Shown here piece by piece: positions 37,389 through 45,838 of a stretch of DNA of 64,000 nucleotides. A model generated the notes under the pieces. The model ran no database searches. It was not told the origin of the DNA and saw nothing but the letters and a program-made list of their open reading frames with translations. The position numbers were made by a program, and so were the translations under genes. The stretch covers positions 3,596,001 to 3,660,000 of the forward strand of contig NZ_CP032869.1 in NCBI RefSeq assembly GCF_003576455.2. Direction: 5' to 3'. Origin of the DNA: Mucilaginibacter celer. GTDB taxonomy: Bacteria; Bacteroidota; Bacteroidia; Sphingobacteriales; Sphingobacteriaceae. The stretch's first letter is position 1. Each line of letters opens with the position of its first letter.

Positions 37389-39299
37389 ATGAAACGATAT
37401 TTTAAACTTTTATTACTGGTAGGCGTCCTGTTTTCAGGTGCATCATGTAAAAAATACCTTGATGTAACGCCCGATAACACAGGCACGCTCGAATACGCCT
37501 TCAGGAACCGTAACGAGGCCGAAAACTACCTGTTTACCTGCTATGCAACGTTGCAGCAGTTTTATGATCCTACATCAAACATAGGTTTCACCACCTCGTC
37601 GGAAATTATTTATCCAAATAACCTTACCAACCACCCGCTTAACGAAACAGGCTTTAACCTTATCCGCGGTACGCAAAACAGCAGCAGCCCCGGTTTAAAC
37701 TGGTGGGATGGTGAAAACGGCGGCATGGCTTTATTCCGCTCTATTCGCAGGTGTAACATTATGCTGGAGAATATTGATAAACCTGTTGATCTGTCGCCGT
37801 CTGAAAAAGCAAGATGGATTGCCGAGGTGAAATTTCTGAAAGCATACTATCATTATTACCTGTGCCGCATGTACGGCCCGGTGCCATTGGTAAAAACCAA
37901 TATTGATATTACAGCCAGCACCGAAGAAGTTAAGGTAAAACGCTCGCCGGTTGATTCGGTGTTTAACTATTGTGTTAAATTGCTTGACGAAGCCATTCCT
38001 GATCTGCCGCCGGTTATCACCAACCAGGCAAAAGAACTTGGCCGAATTACCCAGTTAACCGCCCTATCCATCAAAGCCGAAATGCTGGCAACCCAGGCAA
38101 GCCCGTTATTTAACGGCAATCCTGATTATGCCAGCATGAAAAACAAAGATGGCCAGGCCTTGTTTTCAAGCGCTCCCGATCCGGCAAAATGGAAACGTGC
38201 CGCCGATGCCGCCAAAGCAGCTATTGATGCCTGCGAAGCCAACGGCCTTAAATTGTACACTTTTGTTGCACCACCAACGGTAGGCGCTCTGTCAGATCAA
38301 TTGCGCAGCGAACTAACCATTCAAAATGCGGTTACCGAAAAGTGGGATGTTAACCCCGAGCTGATCTGGGCGCTAAACCCAACTTTTCCGTGCCAGGGTT
38401 ATGCAACGCCAAGGTTAACCCCTAAATCGGCAGTTAATATTTTCTCAAACCCATCTACCTTTGCGGTTCCTATTTCTACACAGGAGCTTTTTTATACCGC
38501 TAACGGTGTACCGTTAACCGAGGATAAAAACTACGATTATGGAAACCGTTATGCCCTGAAAACGGCAGGTGATGATGATAAATATTACATAGCCAAAGGT
38601 TATACAACTATTAATGAGCATTACGGCCGCGAAAGCCGTTTTTACGCCAACATTGCTTTTGATGGCAGTATCTGGTACGGTAACGGTATTTACAACCAGG
38701 ATCAGGCTTATCACGTGGAGGCCCGCGGTGCAGCCTCGCTTGCCGGCCCCAAAGATTTGAACACCTTGAACATCACCGGTTACTGGCCTAAAAAGCTGGC
38801 CAACTATCTTTCAGTTTATGATGACGGCTTTCAATCAATTGAATATCACCTGCCATTGATGAGGCTTGCCGGTTTATACCTGTTGTATGCCGAGGCATTG
38901 AACGAGGTTGGCGGCCCATCGGCCGATGTTTACAATTATATTGATAAAGTGCGCACAAGGGCAGGTTTAAAAGGTGTACTGGAATCATGGTCAACCTATT
39001 CTAAAAACCCGGGCAAACCTACCAGCCAGGATGGTTTAAGAGAAATTATCCATCGCGAACGCCGTATTGAGTTGTGTTTTGAAGCACAAAGCGGATGGGA
39101 CCTTCGCCGCTGGAAAGAGATCCAGAGTGTGCTGAGCGTACCGCTGCAGGGCTGGAATATTTACGAATCGGAAGCGGGTAACTATTACCGTCCGCACACG
39201 GTACTTACGCCGGTTTTTGGTTTGAAAAACTATTTCTGGCCGATAAAGGATAACAACCTGATCATCAACAGCAACCTGGTACAAACCACTTACTGGTAG
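37389..39299 (+). CDS. SusD/RagB-type surface glycan-binding lipoprotein
   Basis: 636 aa. Lipoprotein signal with lipobox SGASC followed by KKYLDVTPDNT, a standard SusD start. Family motifs: EAENYLFTCYATLQ, SIRRCNIMLENIDKP, EVKFLKAYYHYYLCRMYGPVPLV, LTALSIKAEMLATQASPLFN, the late LPLMRLAGLYLLYAEALNE, VRTRAGL, and REIIHRERRIELCFEAQSGWDLRRWK. It sits on the cell surface, binds the glycan and acts as a lid on the SusC transporter encoded 28 bp upstream. Length is normal for the family (550-650 aa). Confidence 0.95.
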   Translation: MKRYFKLLLLVGVLFSGASCKKYLDVTPDNTGTLEYAFRNRNEAENYLFTCYATLQQFYDPTSNIGFTTSSEIIYPNNLTNHPLNETGFNLIRGTQNSSSPGLNWWDGENGGMALFRSIRRCNIMLENIDKPVDLSPSEKARWIAEVKFLKAYYHYYLCRMYGPVPLVKTNIDITASTEEVKVKRSPVDSVFNYCVKLLDEAIPDLPPVITNQAKELGRITQLTALSIKAEMLATQASPLFNGNPDYASMKNKDGQALFSSAPDPAKWKRAADAAKAAIDACEANGLKLYTFVAPPTVGALSDQLRSELTIQNAVTEKWDVNPELIWALNPTFPCQGYATPRLTPKSAVNIFSNPSTFAVPISTQELFYTANGVPLTEDKNYDYGNRYALKTAGDDDKYYIAKGYTTINEHYGRESRFYANIAFDGSIWYGNGIYNQDQAYHVEARGAASLAGPKDLNTLNITGYWPKKLANYLSVYDDGFQSIEYHLPLMRLAGLYLLYAEALNEVGGPSADVYNYIDKVRTRAGLKGVLESWSTYSKNPGKPTSQDGLREIIHRERRIELCFEAQSGWDLRRWKEIQSVLSVPLQGWNIYESEAGNYYRPHTVLTPVFGLKNYFWPIKDNNLIINSNLVQTTYW

Positions 39300-39349
39300 G
39301 CCGCTGCCCTTTAAATAAATTTGAATTAATTCAACATAGATAAAGAATT

Positions 39350-40588
39350 ATGAAACGCATAAAAAATTACCCGGTTGCAGCAATGGTGCTTGCCATGATG
39401 CTGTTGATGGCGTGTTTAAACTCGTGCAAAAAGAACGACGGCTACGTGTCGGAGGTATCTAACGATCTGAGCAAGCCTGGTGTTGTTACCAATGTAAAAG
39501 TTAAAAACTTTAACGGAGGCGCTTATATCACTTACGATTTGCCAAACTCTGATAACCTGCTGTACATACAGGCTGAATATAAGATTAATGATAAAACCAC
39601 CCGTCAAACCAAATCGAGCTATTATTCGGATACCGTTACGGTTGATGGCTTTGCAAAAAGCCAGGAATACGAGGTAACCCTCTATTCGGTAAGCAGGGCC
39701 AACGTTAAGTCAGACCCGCTGGTGGTTAAAGTTCATCCTGATGTTCCGTTTTACCGGTTAATTAAACCTACCGTAAGCATGACCCGCGATTTTGGTGGTG
39801 TAAACATCAAAGCCATGAACCCTGATAAACAGGATATCGGCGTAATACTGCTGGCTTTCGATAAATCGACCCAGGCATTGGAAGTGGTAGATCAGCATTA
39901 TACCAAAACGGATACCATTAATTACTCTATAAGGGGATATCCGGCTGTGTCGCAAAAATTTGGCGTATATGTTACCGATAAGTTCGGCAACGTATCGGAT
40001 ACTACAGTACTGGATATCACTCCTATTTTTGAAACACTGTTGGATAAGAGCAAATTCTCGGTATACAAAACAAATACCGATAGTCCTACCGCTTACGGAT
40101 GGGAAGTACCTTACCTGTGGGATAACAAAACCGACGGATATTCGAACGGATGGCACACCGCACCAGGAGCGCCGGCGCCAATGCAGGTTACCTTCAGCCT
40201 TGGCGTATCGGCCCAGTTAAGTCGCTTTGTGTTGTGGGAACGTCCGGATCAGTACGCCTATGCACATGGTAACCCTAAAGATTTCAGCATCTGGGGATCA
40301 AACATCAACGCACCGCAGGATGTAAGGCTGCCTGATTATGCCCCGGTTGGCACTGTAGTTGGCGATTGGGTTAATATTGGTAATTACCACTACCCTAACC
40401 CACCATCGGGCCTTACTCCCGGCTTTACCAACTCGGCCGATGCTGCCTTTGTTGCGGCGGGTGTAAACTTTAATATTCCGCCGGGATCACAGCCTATTAA
40501 ATATTTCAGGTTTATGGTGCATGCCACATGGTCAAACGGTGATTTTGCCCACATGATGGAACTTTCAATTTATGGCAACCCACAATAG
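39350..40588 (+). CDS. PUL surface lipoprotein (DUF4959 / DUF5126 / DUF5000-like)
   Basis: 412 aa. Lipoprotein signal (MVLAMMLLMACLNSCKK). The N-terminal region, about 30-130, is fibronectin-like: PGVVTNVKVKNFNGGAYITY, LLYIQAEYKIN, EVTLYSVSRANVKSDPL, as in DUF4959. A middle beta domain (about 135-225, VSMTRDFGGVNI, FGVYVTDKFGNVSDT) matches DUF5126, and the C-terminal region (about 240-412, YGWEVPYLWDNKTDGYSNGW, RFVLWERPDQYAYAHGNPKDF) looks like the discoidin-type DUF5000. These domains are common in SusD-linked surface glycan-binding proteins. It follows susD by 50 bp and precedes a related lipoprotein by 21 bp. Role: extra glycan capture at the surface. Confidence 0.85.
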   Translation: MKRIKNYPVAAMVLAMMLLMACLNSCKKNDGYVSEVSNDLSKPGVVTNVKVKNFNGGAYITYDLPNSDNLLYIQAEYKINDKTTRQTKSSYYSDTVTVDGFAKSQEYEVTLYSVSRANVKSDPLVVKVHPDVPFYRLIKPTVSMTRDFGGVNIKAMNPDKQDIGVILLAFDKSTQALEVVDQHYTKTDTINYSIRGYPAVSQKFGVYVTDKFGNVSDTTVLDITPIFETLLDKSKFSVYKTNTDSPTAYGWEVPYLWDNKTDGYSNGWHTAPGAPAPMQVTFSLGVSAQLSRFVLWERPDQYAYAHGNPKDFSIWGSNINAPQDVRLPDYAPVGTVVGDWVNIGNYHYPNPPSGLTPGFTNSADAAFVAAGVNFNIPPGSQPIKYFRFMVHATWSNGDFAHMMELSIYGNPQ

Positions 40589-40609
40589 GCATTAAAAATT
40601 CAGATTAAA

Positions 40610-41845
40610 ATGAAAACAAAAAATATTATCAGAATAGCTGCTTTAGGTCTGCTGGGGTACCTCATGTATGGCTGCAGCAAGCAGGATACCGAGTTTAAAT
40701 CGTACCTTAACGGCAAAGAAATAAAATATCCGGGCACGGTAGCCAACGCGCACTCCCGTCCGGGCAACCTGCGGGCTGCCATTACCTGGAACCCCAGCAG
40801 CGACCCAAGCATAACCCGTTATGTGGTTTACTGGAACAACAAAGCCGATTCAATTATTTTTAACTCAACCAACCACAACCCTTCGGATAGTTTAACGGTG
40901 GTTGTACCCAACCTTAACGAGTACATTTATTCGTTCACCGTATTTTCGTACGATGCCAAGGGTAACAAATCTATCCCGCTGGATATTAACAATGTGAGGG
41001 TTTATGGGCCTATTTACCAATCAGGTTTATCAAACCGTGGTTTTGATGTAACCAACCCGTATGGCATCAGTGCCGATGGCAAGCTGAAACTCAACTTTTT
41101 AAAGGTTGATACCAGCACTCATAACGTATTTACCGAAATTAAATACACCAACAAAGCCGGACAGGCCAGTATTGGCAGGCTTAGCGCAGATAGTTTATCC
41201 ATCGTACTTCCCGACTATAAAGCCGACACCAAAATTGAGTTCCGCTCGGCATTTAAACCGGTGGCCAACGCGCTTGATACCTTTTATGTAGCCAATTATG
41301 AGGATTTTACCACCATCAACTCGGTTTCGATTTGCGATAAAAAGTTGTTTAAAAAGGTTTACCTGCCAAATGACGCAAGGCCTTATGAAGGCGGAACAGA
41401 TATCGATAAACTTTGGGATGGCAGTACCAGTCCGCAGGGGTATCCTAACATCTTCCACAGTGATGGTAATGGTCCGCTGCCGGTGGTTATCACTTTTGAT
41501 ATGGGCGCTGTGTATAAAGGCTTGGTTGCCATTGAAGAAACCGGCCGTAACTGCTGCCATAACCCCGATGATTTTGAGGTTTGGGGCATAGCCGATTTAA
41601 CCAACGCCACCACCAACCTTAAAGCAAACGATCCGGGCTGGGCAGCCGAGGCTACCGCCAAAGGCTGGAAACTGCTTAAAGAGATTAAACGCACCGACGA
41701 TGGCAGCGCTCCGTATAAAGTTAATTTCGACCCTAACCCGCCGCCGGTGCGTTATATCCGCATCAGGATAAAACATAACTCGAACGGTGAAGGTAACTAT
41801 ACCAACATGAGCGAGCTTACTTTCTGGAATAACGCACTACTTTAA
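40610..41845 (+). CDS. PUL surface lipoprotein (DUF4998 plus discoidin-like domain)
   Basis: 411 aa. Lipoprotein signal ending LMYGCSKQ. Residues about 40-130 fit DUF4998: YPGTVANAHSRPGNLRAAI, RYVVYWNNKADSI, NEYIYSFTVFSYDAKGN. A middle beta domain follows, and the C-terminal 150 residues (LWDGSTSPQGYPNIFHSDG, VVITFDMGAVYKGLVAIEE, PDDFEVWGIADL, RYIRIRIKHNSNGEGNYTNM) are typical of an F5/8 type C carbohydrate-binding fold. The protein is probably a second surface glycan-binding protein of this PUL. It is followed by an intrinsic terminator before the GH29 gene. Confidence 0.85.
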   Translation: MKTKNIIRIAALGLLGYLMYGCSKQDTEFKSYLNGKEIKYPGTVANAHSRPGNLRAAITWNPSSDPSITRYVVYWNNKADSIIFNSTNHNPSDSLTVVVPNLNEYIYSFTVFSYDAKGNKSIPLDINNVRVYGPIYQSGLSNRGFDVTNPYGISADGKLKLNFLKVDTSTHNVFTEIKYTNKAGQASIGRLSADSLSIVLPDYKADTKIEFRSAFKPVANALDTFYVANYEDFTTINSVSICDKKLFKKVYLPNDARPYEGGTDIDKLWDGSTSPQGYPNIFHSDGNGPLPVVITFDMGAVYKGLVAIEETGRNCCHNPDDFEVWGIADLTNATTNLKANDPGWAAEATAKGWKLLKEIKRTDDGSAPYKVNFDPNPPPVRYIRIRIKHNSNGEGNYTNMSELTFWNNALL

Positions 41846-41855
41846 TAACACCCCG

Positions 41856-41895
41856 TGACCGGGCTGCTTCGGCGGCCTGGTCATATTTTTATTTT
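41856..41895 (+). terminator. Rho-independent terminator/attenuator inside the PUL
   Basis: GC-rich stem from TGACC (41856-41860) to GGTCA (41879-41883) with inner GG/CC pairs, followed directly by TATTTTTATTTTTT. It lies 10 bases after the stop of the second lipoprotein and 43 bases before the GH29 start, dividing transport and binding genes from the glycoside hydrolases. Confidence 0.8.
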
Positions 41896-41938
41896 TTAAA
41901 CGACTGACCTCTGTTTAAATATCTACCTAAAAACAACC

Positions 41939-43246
41939 ATGAAAAAAACGGCGCTACTATTTCTTAACCTGCTTTTAATACTCAGAATTGGCTTTGCCCA
42001 GCAAACCGGAACCCTTAAGACACCTAAAGCAGTGTTGGATGATTTCATGACCAAACGCTTCGGCATGTTTGTTCATTTTGGCCCGGTAACCCTGCGTGGT
42101 ACCGAAATTGGCTGGAGCCGGAATAAAGAAGTAGCGCAGGATGATTATGATAACCTTTATAAAGAATTTAACCCGGTTTTATTTAATGCAGATGCCATTG
42201 TAAAAGCAGCTAAAGATGCCGGTATGAAATACCTGGTAATTACCGCCAAACACCACGATGGCTTTGCTTTATGGCCGTCAAAATTCACAAACTATAACAT
42301 CAGCAAAACACCCTATAAACGCGATATGGTAGCCGAGCTGGCTGCGGCCTGTAAAAAACAAGGCGTATTATTTTGTATTTACCACACCGTGCTTGACTGG
42401 CACGACCCTAACTACCCTATCCAAAACCCTTACGACAGCACAAAAAACGTAAAGGGCAATATGGCAGCCTTTAAAACGCAAATGAAGAATGAGCTGAAAG
42501 AGCTCATCACCAAATATCACCCCTACCTGCTTTGGTTTGACGGTTACTGGGAAAAACCCTGGACCAACGCCGACGGGCAGGAGATCTACAAATTCATCAA
42601 AAGCATTGATCGTAACGTTATTGTAAACAACCGTTTGGGCAAAGAGAGCGAAAAACTGAACGATCAATCGGTAGGCGATTACCTTACGCCAGAGCAGCGC
42701 ATTGGCCAGCTTAACATGACAGCGCCATGGGAAAGCTGCATCACTATTTGCCAGCAATGGGCCTGGAAACCTAATGATAAAATGAAAAGTGTACAGGAGT
42801 GCATCCAAACCCTGGTAAAAACCGCCGCAGGTAATGGCAACCTGTTATTTAATGTTGGCCCTATGCCCGATGGCCGCATTGAAGCCCGGCAGGTTAAAGC
42901 CCTGCAACAAATGGGGGCATGGCTAAAAAAATACGGTTCAAGTATTTACGGAACCAAGGGCGGCCCGTACGTGCCTAATGAAGTATTTGGTACCACACGT
43001 AAGGGAAATAAAATCTATTTACATATTTTTCAGAAAAAAGATGATAAAATTGTATTGCCCAACCTGCCCGGCATCAGCATAATTGCTGCCACGATAATGG
43101 GAGGAGCTAAAATCAATTATACAACCGATGCAAGCAGTTACATTATTGATTTGCCGCAAGCATTACCCGATGCCAACAGCAACGTAATAGTACTTGAACT
43201 GAACAAAAACGCCGAAGAAATTCCGGCCTTTACCACAAATAAATAA
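41939..43246 (+). CDS. GH29 alpha-L-fucosidase
   Basis: 435 aa. Signal peptide (LLFLNLLLILRIGFAQ). GH29 catalytic TIM barrel with FGMFVHFGPVTLRGTEIGWS, YLVITAKHHDGFALWPSKFTNYN (the HHDGF substrate-binding motif, 105-109), KRDMVAELAAACKK and YHPYLLWFDGYWEK, where Asp 201 is the expected nucleophile. The C-terminal beta-sandwich (about 330-425) is short but normal for the family. The enzyme hydrolyses alpha-L-fucosides with retention of configuration; the linkage specificity cannot be read here. The acid/base residue is variable in GH29 and I could not assign it. It is followed by a GH95 enzyme 35 bp later. Confidence 0.93.
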   Translation: MKKTALLFLNLLLILRIGFAQQTGTLKTPKAVLDDFMTKRFGMFVHFGPVTLRGTEIGWSRNKEVAQDDYDNLYKEFNPVLFNADAIVKAAKDAGMKYLVITAKHHDGFALWPSKFTNYNISKTPYKRDMVAELAAACKKQGVLFCIYHTVLDWHDPNYPIQNPYDSTKNVKGNMAAFKTQMKNELKELITKYHPYLLWFDGYWEKPWTNADGQEIYKFIKSIDRNVIVNNRLGKESEKLNDQSVGDYLTPEQRIGQLNMTAPWESCITICQQWAWKPNDKMKSVQECIQTLVKTAAGNGNLLFNVGPMPDGRIEARQVKALQQMGAWLKKYGSSIYGTKGGPYVPNEVFGTTRKGNKIYLHIFQKKDDKIVLPNLPGISIIAATIMGGAKINYTTDASSYIIDLPQALPDANSNVIVLELNKNAEEIPAFTTNK

Positions 43247-43281
43247 ACAAGCTTAAAATACAGAAACCCAATTAATAAATT

Positions 43282-45621
43282 ATGCCAATAAAAACGCCCT
43301 TGTTAATAACTGTAATGATAACAGGTATTGCAACGTTTACACAAGCACAAACAAAACAATTAAAACTATGGTACAAACAGCCCGCACAGCGTTGGGAAGA
43401 AACCCTGGCCTTAGGTAACGGCCGCCTGGGCATGATGCCCGATGGCAGCATTACCAGCGAGAAAGTGGTATTGAATGATATCACCATGTGGTCGGGCTCG
43501 TCGCAGGATGCCAATAATTACGAGGCTTATAAACAGCTACCCGAAATCAGGAGGCTACTGGCCGCAGGTAAAAACGTGGAAGCGCAGGCTATCATTGATA
43601 AATCGTTCGTTTGTACAGGCAAAGGATCGGGTGGTGTGCCATTTGGTTGCTTCCAGATGCTGGGCGATTTGAACATCAACTATCAGTACAAAGGTACCGA
43701 TGATAAACAGATACGATTTGAAAATTACGAACGTGAGCTTTCATTAAACAACGCGCTGGCTAAAACCACTTTTAAAATAAACGGCGTTACTTACAAACGC
43801 GAATATTTCACCAGTTTTGGCGATGATGTAGATGTGATTAAACTAAGCGCCGATAAACCGGGCATGCTTAACCTGAACATAGGTATTACCCGCCCCGAGC
43901 GGGGGCTTACCTCAACTACCGGTAACGAGCTGGACCTGATAGGCCAGTTAGATAATGGTACCGATGGTAAAGGCGTAGCTTACAAAGCCGCGGTTAAGGC
44001 TAAGCTAACCGGTGGTTCATTAACCACTACCCCTACTTCGCTGGTTATTAAAGATGCTACCGAGGTTTTGATCTATGTATCGGCAGGTACCGATTTTAAA
44101 AATCCGCAGTATCTAAACAAATTGAACAAAGATATGGGCACGGCTTTGGCTAAGCCTTATGCTTTGCAAAAACAGCAGCACATCGCCAATTTCCAAAAGC
44201 TGTTTAACCGTGTAAATGTTGACCTTGGATCATCAGAAGCTGAAAAGCTGACTACCGACCAAAGACTGATCGCTTTCCGCAGCAACCCTGATGCTGATAA
44301 TGCTTTGCCGGTTTTATTTTACCAGTTTGGTCGTTACCTGAGCATTTGCAGCACCCGCGTAGGTTTGTTGCCACCAAACCTGCAGGGCTTATGGGCTAAC
44401 GAAGTTCATACCCCATGGAATGGTGACTATCACCTCGATATCAATATCGAGATGAACCAGTGGCCGGTTGAGGTTTCCAACCTTTCGGAATTGAATCTTC
44501 CCCTGGCCGATCTGGTTAAAGGTATGGTACCGCACGGCGAAAAAACGGCCAAAGCCTATTACAATGCCGATGGTTGGGTTGCCCACGTAATTACCAACCC
44601 CTGGGGCTTTACCGAGCCGGGTGAAAGCGCATCATGGGGTGTATGTAAAGTTGGTTCGGGCTGGCTTTGCGATAACCTTTGGCAGCATTATGATTTTACA
44701 GGTGATAAGAATTACCTGAAACAAATTTACCCGATACTGAAAGGCGCGGCACAGTTTTATAACAGCATGCTCATTAGCGATGCTAAAACAGGCTGGCTGG
44801 TAACCTCGCCATCATCATCGCCCGAGAACAGTTTTTACCTGCCCGATGGTACCCACGCCAGCATTTGCATGGGGCCTACTATTGATAACCAGATTATCCG
44901 CCAGTTGTTTAACAATGTGATCACCGCCAGTAAAGTATTAGGCAAAGACGAAGCATTCAGCAAAACACTGGCTGCCAAAGTAAAGAAACTACCTCCTCCG
45001 GGTGTTATTGCCAAAGATGGCCGTATACAGGAGTGGCTGGAAGATTATAAAGAAACCGAGCCGCAACACCGTCACGTGTCGCATTTATATGGACTGTTCC
45101 CGGCAGCACAGATCACACCGGAAGCAACACCCGCCCTTGCCGAAGCCGCCAGGAAAACTTTAGAAGTAAGGGGCGATGATGGGCCAAGCTGGTCTATCGC
45201 TTACAAAATATTGTGGTGGGCACGTTTGCATGATGGTAACCGCACCTACAAATTGTTTAAAGAACTGATGAAGCCTACCATTAAAACCGATATTAATTAC
45301 GGAGCCGGTGGTGGTGTGTATCCTAACCTGCTATCTGCCGGTCCGCCGTTTCAGATTGACGGTAACTTTGGTGCAGAAGCTGGTATTGCCGAAATGCTGA
45401 TCCAAAGCCATGCGGGGTTTATTGACTTTCTCCCTTCAATTCCGGATGTATGGAAAGCGCAGGGTGAGGTTAAAGGTTTAAAAGCCCGTGGTAATTTTAC
45501 GGTGGATATGAAATGGAGAGATGGTAAGGTAACCGCTTACAAAGTAACATCTCCTACCCCGCGCATGGTTAAGGTGAAAATTAACGGTGCGGTTAAAAGT
45601 ATTATGGCTACTAAAGCTTAA
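43282..45621 (+). CDS. GH95 alpha-L-fucosidase (or alpha-L-galactosidase)
   Basis: 779 aa. Signal peptide (LLITVMITGIATFTQAQ). N-terminal GH95 domain: LWYKQPAQRWEETLALGNGR, LNDITMWSGS, the REYFTS motif. Central (alpha/alpha)6 barrel with YHLDINIEMNQWPVE (conserved Asn and Glu residues of the family), SWGVCKVGSGWLCDNLWQHY, VTSPSSSPENSF (conserved Glu) and GPPFQIDGNFGAEAGIAEM (Asp of the catalytic base region). GH95 enzymes invert, mostly acting on terminal alpha-1,2-L-fucose, some on L-galactose. Co-transcribed with GH29 35 bp upstream, giving two complementary defucosylating enzymes. Confidence 0.93.
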   Translation: MPIKTPLLITVMITGIATFTQAQTKQLKLWYKQPAQRWEETLALGNGRLGMMPDGSITSEKVVLNDITMWSGSSQDANNYEAYKQLPEIRRLLAAGKNVEAQAIIDKSFVCTGKGSGGVPFGCFQMLGDLNINYQYKGTDDKQIRFENYERELSLNNALAKTTFKINGVTYKREYFTSFGDDVDVIKLSADKPGMLNLNIGITRPERGLTSTTGNELDLIGQLDNGTDGKGVAYKAAVKAKLTGGSLTTTPTSLVIKDATEVLIYVSAGTDFKNPQYLNKLNKDMGTALAKPYALQKQQHIANFQKLFNRVNVDLGSSEAEKLTTDQRLIAFRSNPDADNALPVLFYQFGRYLSICSTRVGLLPPNLQGLWANEVHTPWNGDYHLDINIEMNQWPVEVSNLSELNLPLADLVKGMVPHGEKTAKAYYNADGWVAHVITNPWGFTEPGESASWGVCKVGSGWLCDNLWQHYDFTGDKNYLKQIYPILKGAAQFYNSMLISDAKTGWLVTSPSSSPENSFYLPDGTHASICMGPTIDNQIIRQLFNNVITASKVLGKDEAFSKTLAAKVKKLPPPGVIAKDGRIQEWLEDYKETEPQHRHVSHLYGLFPAAQITPEATPALAEAARKTLEVRGDDGPSWSIAYKILWWARLHDGNRTYKLFKELMKPTIKTDINYGAGGGVYPNLLSAGPPFQIDGNFGAEAGIAEMLIQSHAGFIDFLPSIPDVWKAQGEVKGLKARGNFTVDMKWRDGKVTAYKVTSPTPRMVKVKINGAVKSIMATKA

Positions 45622-45652
45622 ATAACTTTTTTCAATAACGTACTTTCCACCA

Positions 45653-45735
45653 CGTTATTGCGAGGTACGAAGCAATCGCACGGAAGCAGGTTTTGCCTTG
45701 TGTGGTTCGCGATTGCTTCGTACCTCGCAATGACG
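45653..45735. repeat. Intergenic REP-like palindrome, family 1 copy 2
   Basis: Arms 45653-45679 and 45709-45735 differ at one position; core TTGCGAGGTACGAAGCAATC. The loop reads cggaagcaggt, the reverse complement of part of the loop of the copy at 1281-1377, so the two elements are homologous and inverted. It lies 31 bp after the GH95 stop and the right arm is followed by TTTTT, so it may also terminate transcription. Confidence 0.85.
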
Positions 45736-45786
45736 TTTTTCGACAACATATACATTTGTAAATAAACCGTTATCATTTCAAAAAAA

Positions 45787-45817
45787 CATGGCGCTTTTAA
45801 ATTAAAATGTATATTTG
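45787..45817 (+). promoter_or_regulatory. Putative promoter of the alpha-galactosidase-like gene
   Basis: TATATTTG at 45810-45817 is a perfect TAnnTTTG -7 box. Nineteen bases upstream is CATG (45787-45790), a poor match to TTTG. The ATG at 45839 follows 21 bases later. Together with the palindrome upstream this suggests that the gene can be transcribed separately. Confidence 0.4.
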
Positions 45818-45838
45818 ACATTTATAAACCATCAATTC

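Noticed and set aside
42368..42808. Minus-strand 146-codon frame
   Set aside because: Antisense to the GH29 catalytic domain; no supporting features.
45618..45821. Minus-strand 67-codon frame between GH95 and the alpha-galactosidase-like gene
   Set aside because: It runs through the REP-like palindrome and the promoter region; the translated palindrome gives the familiar spurious RYEAIA-type peptide.
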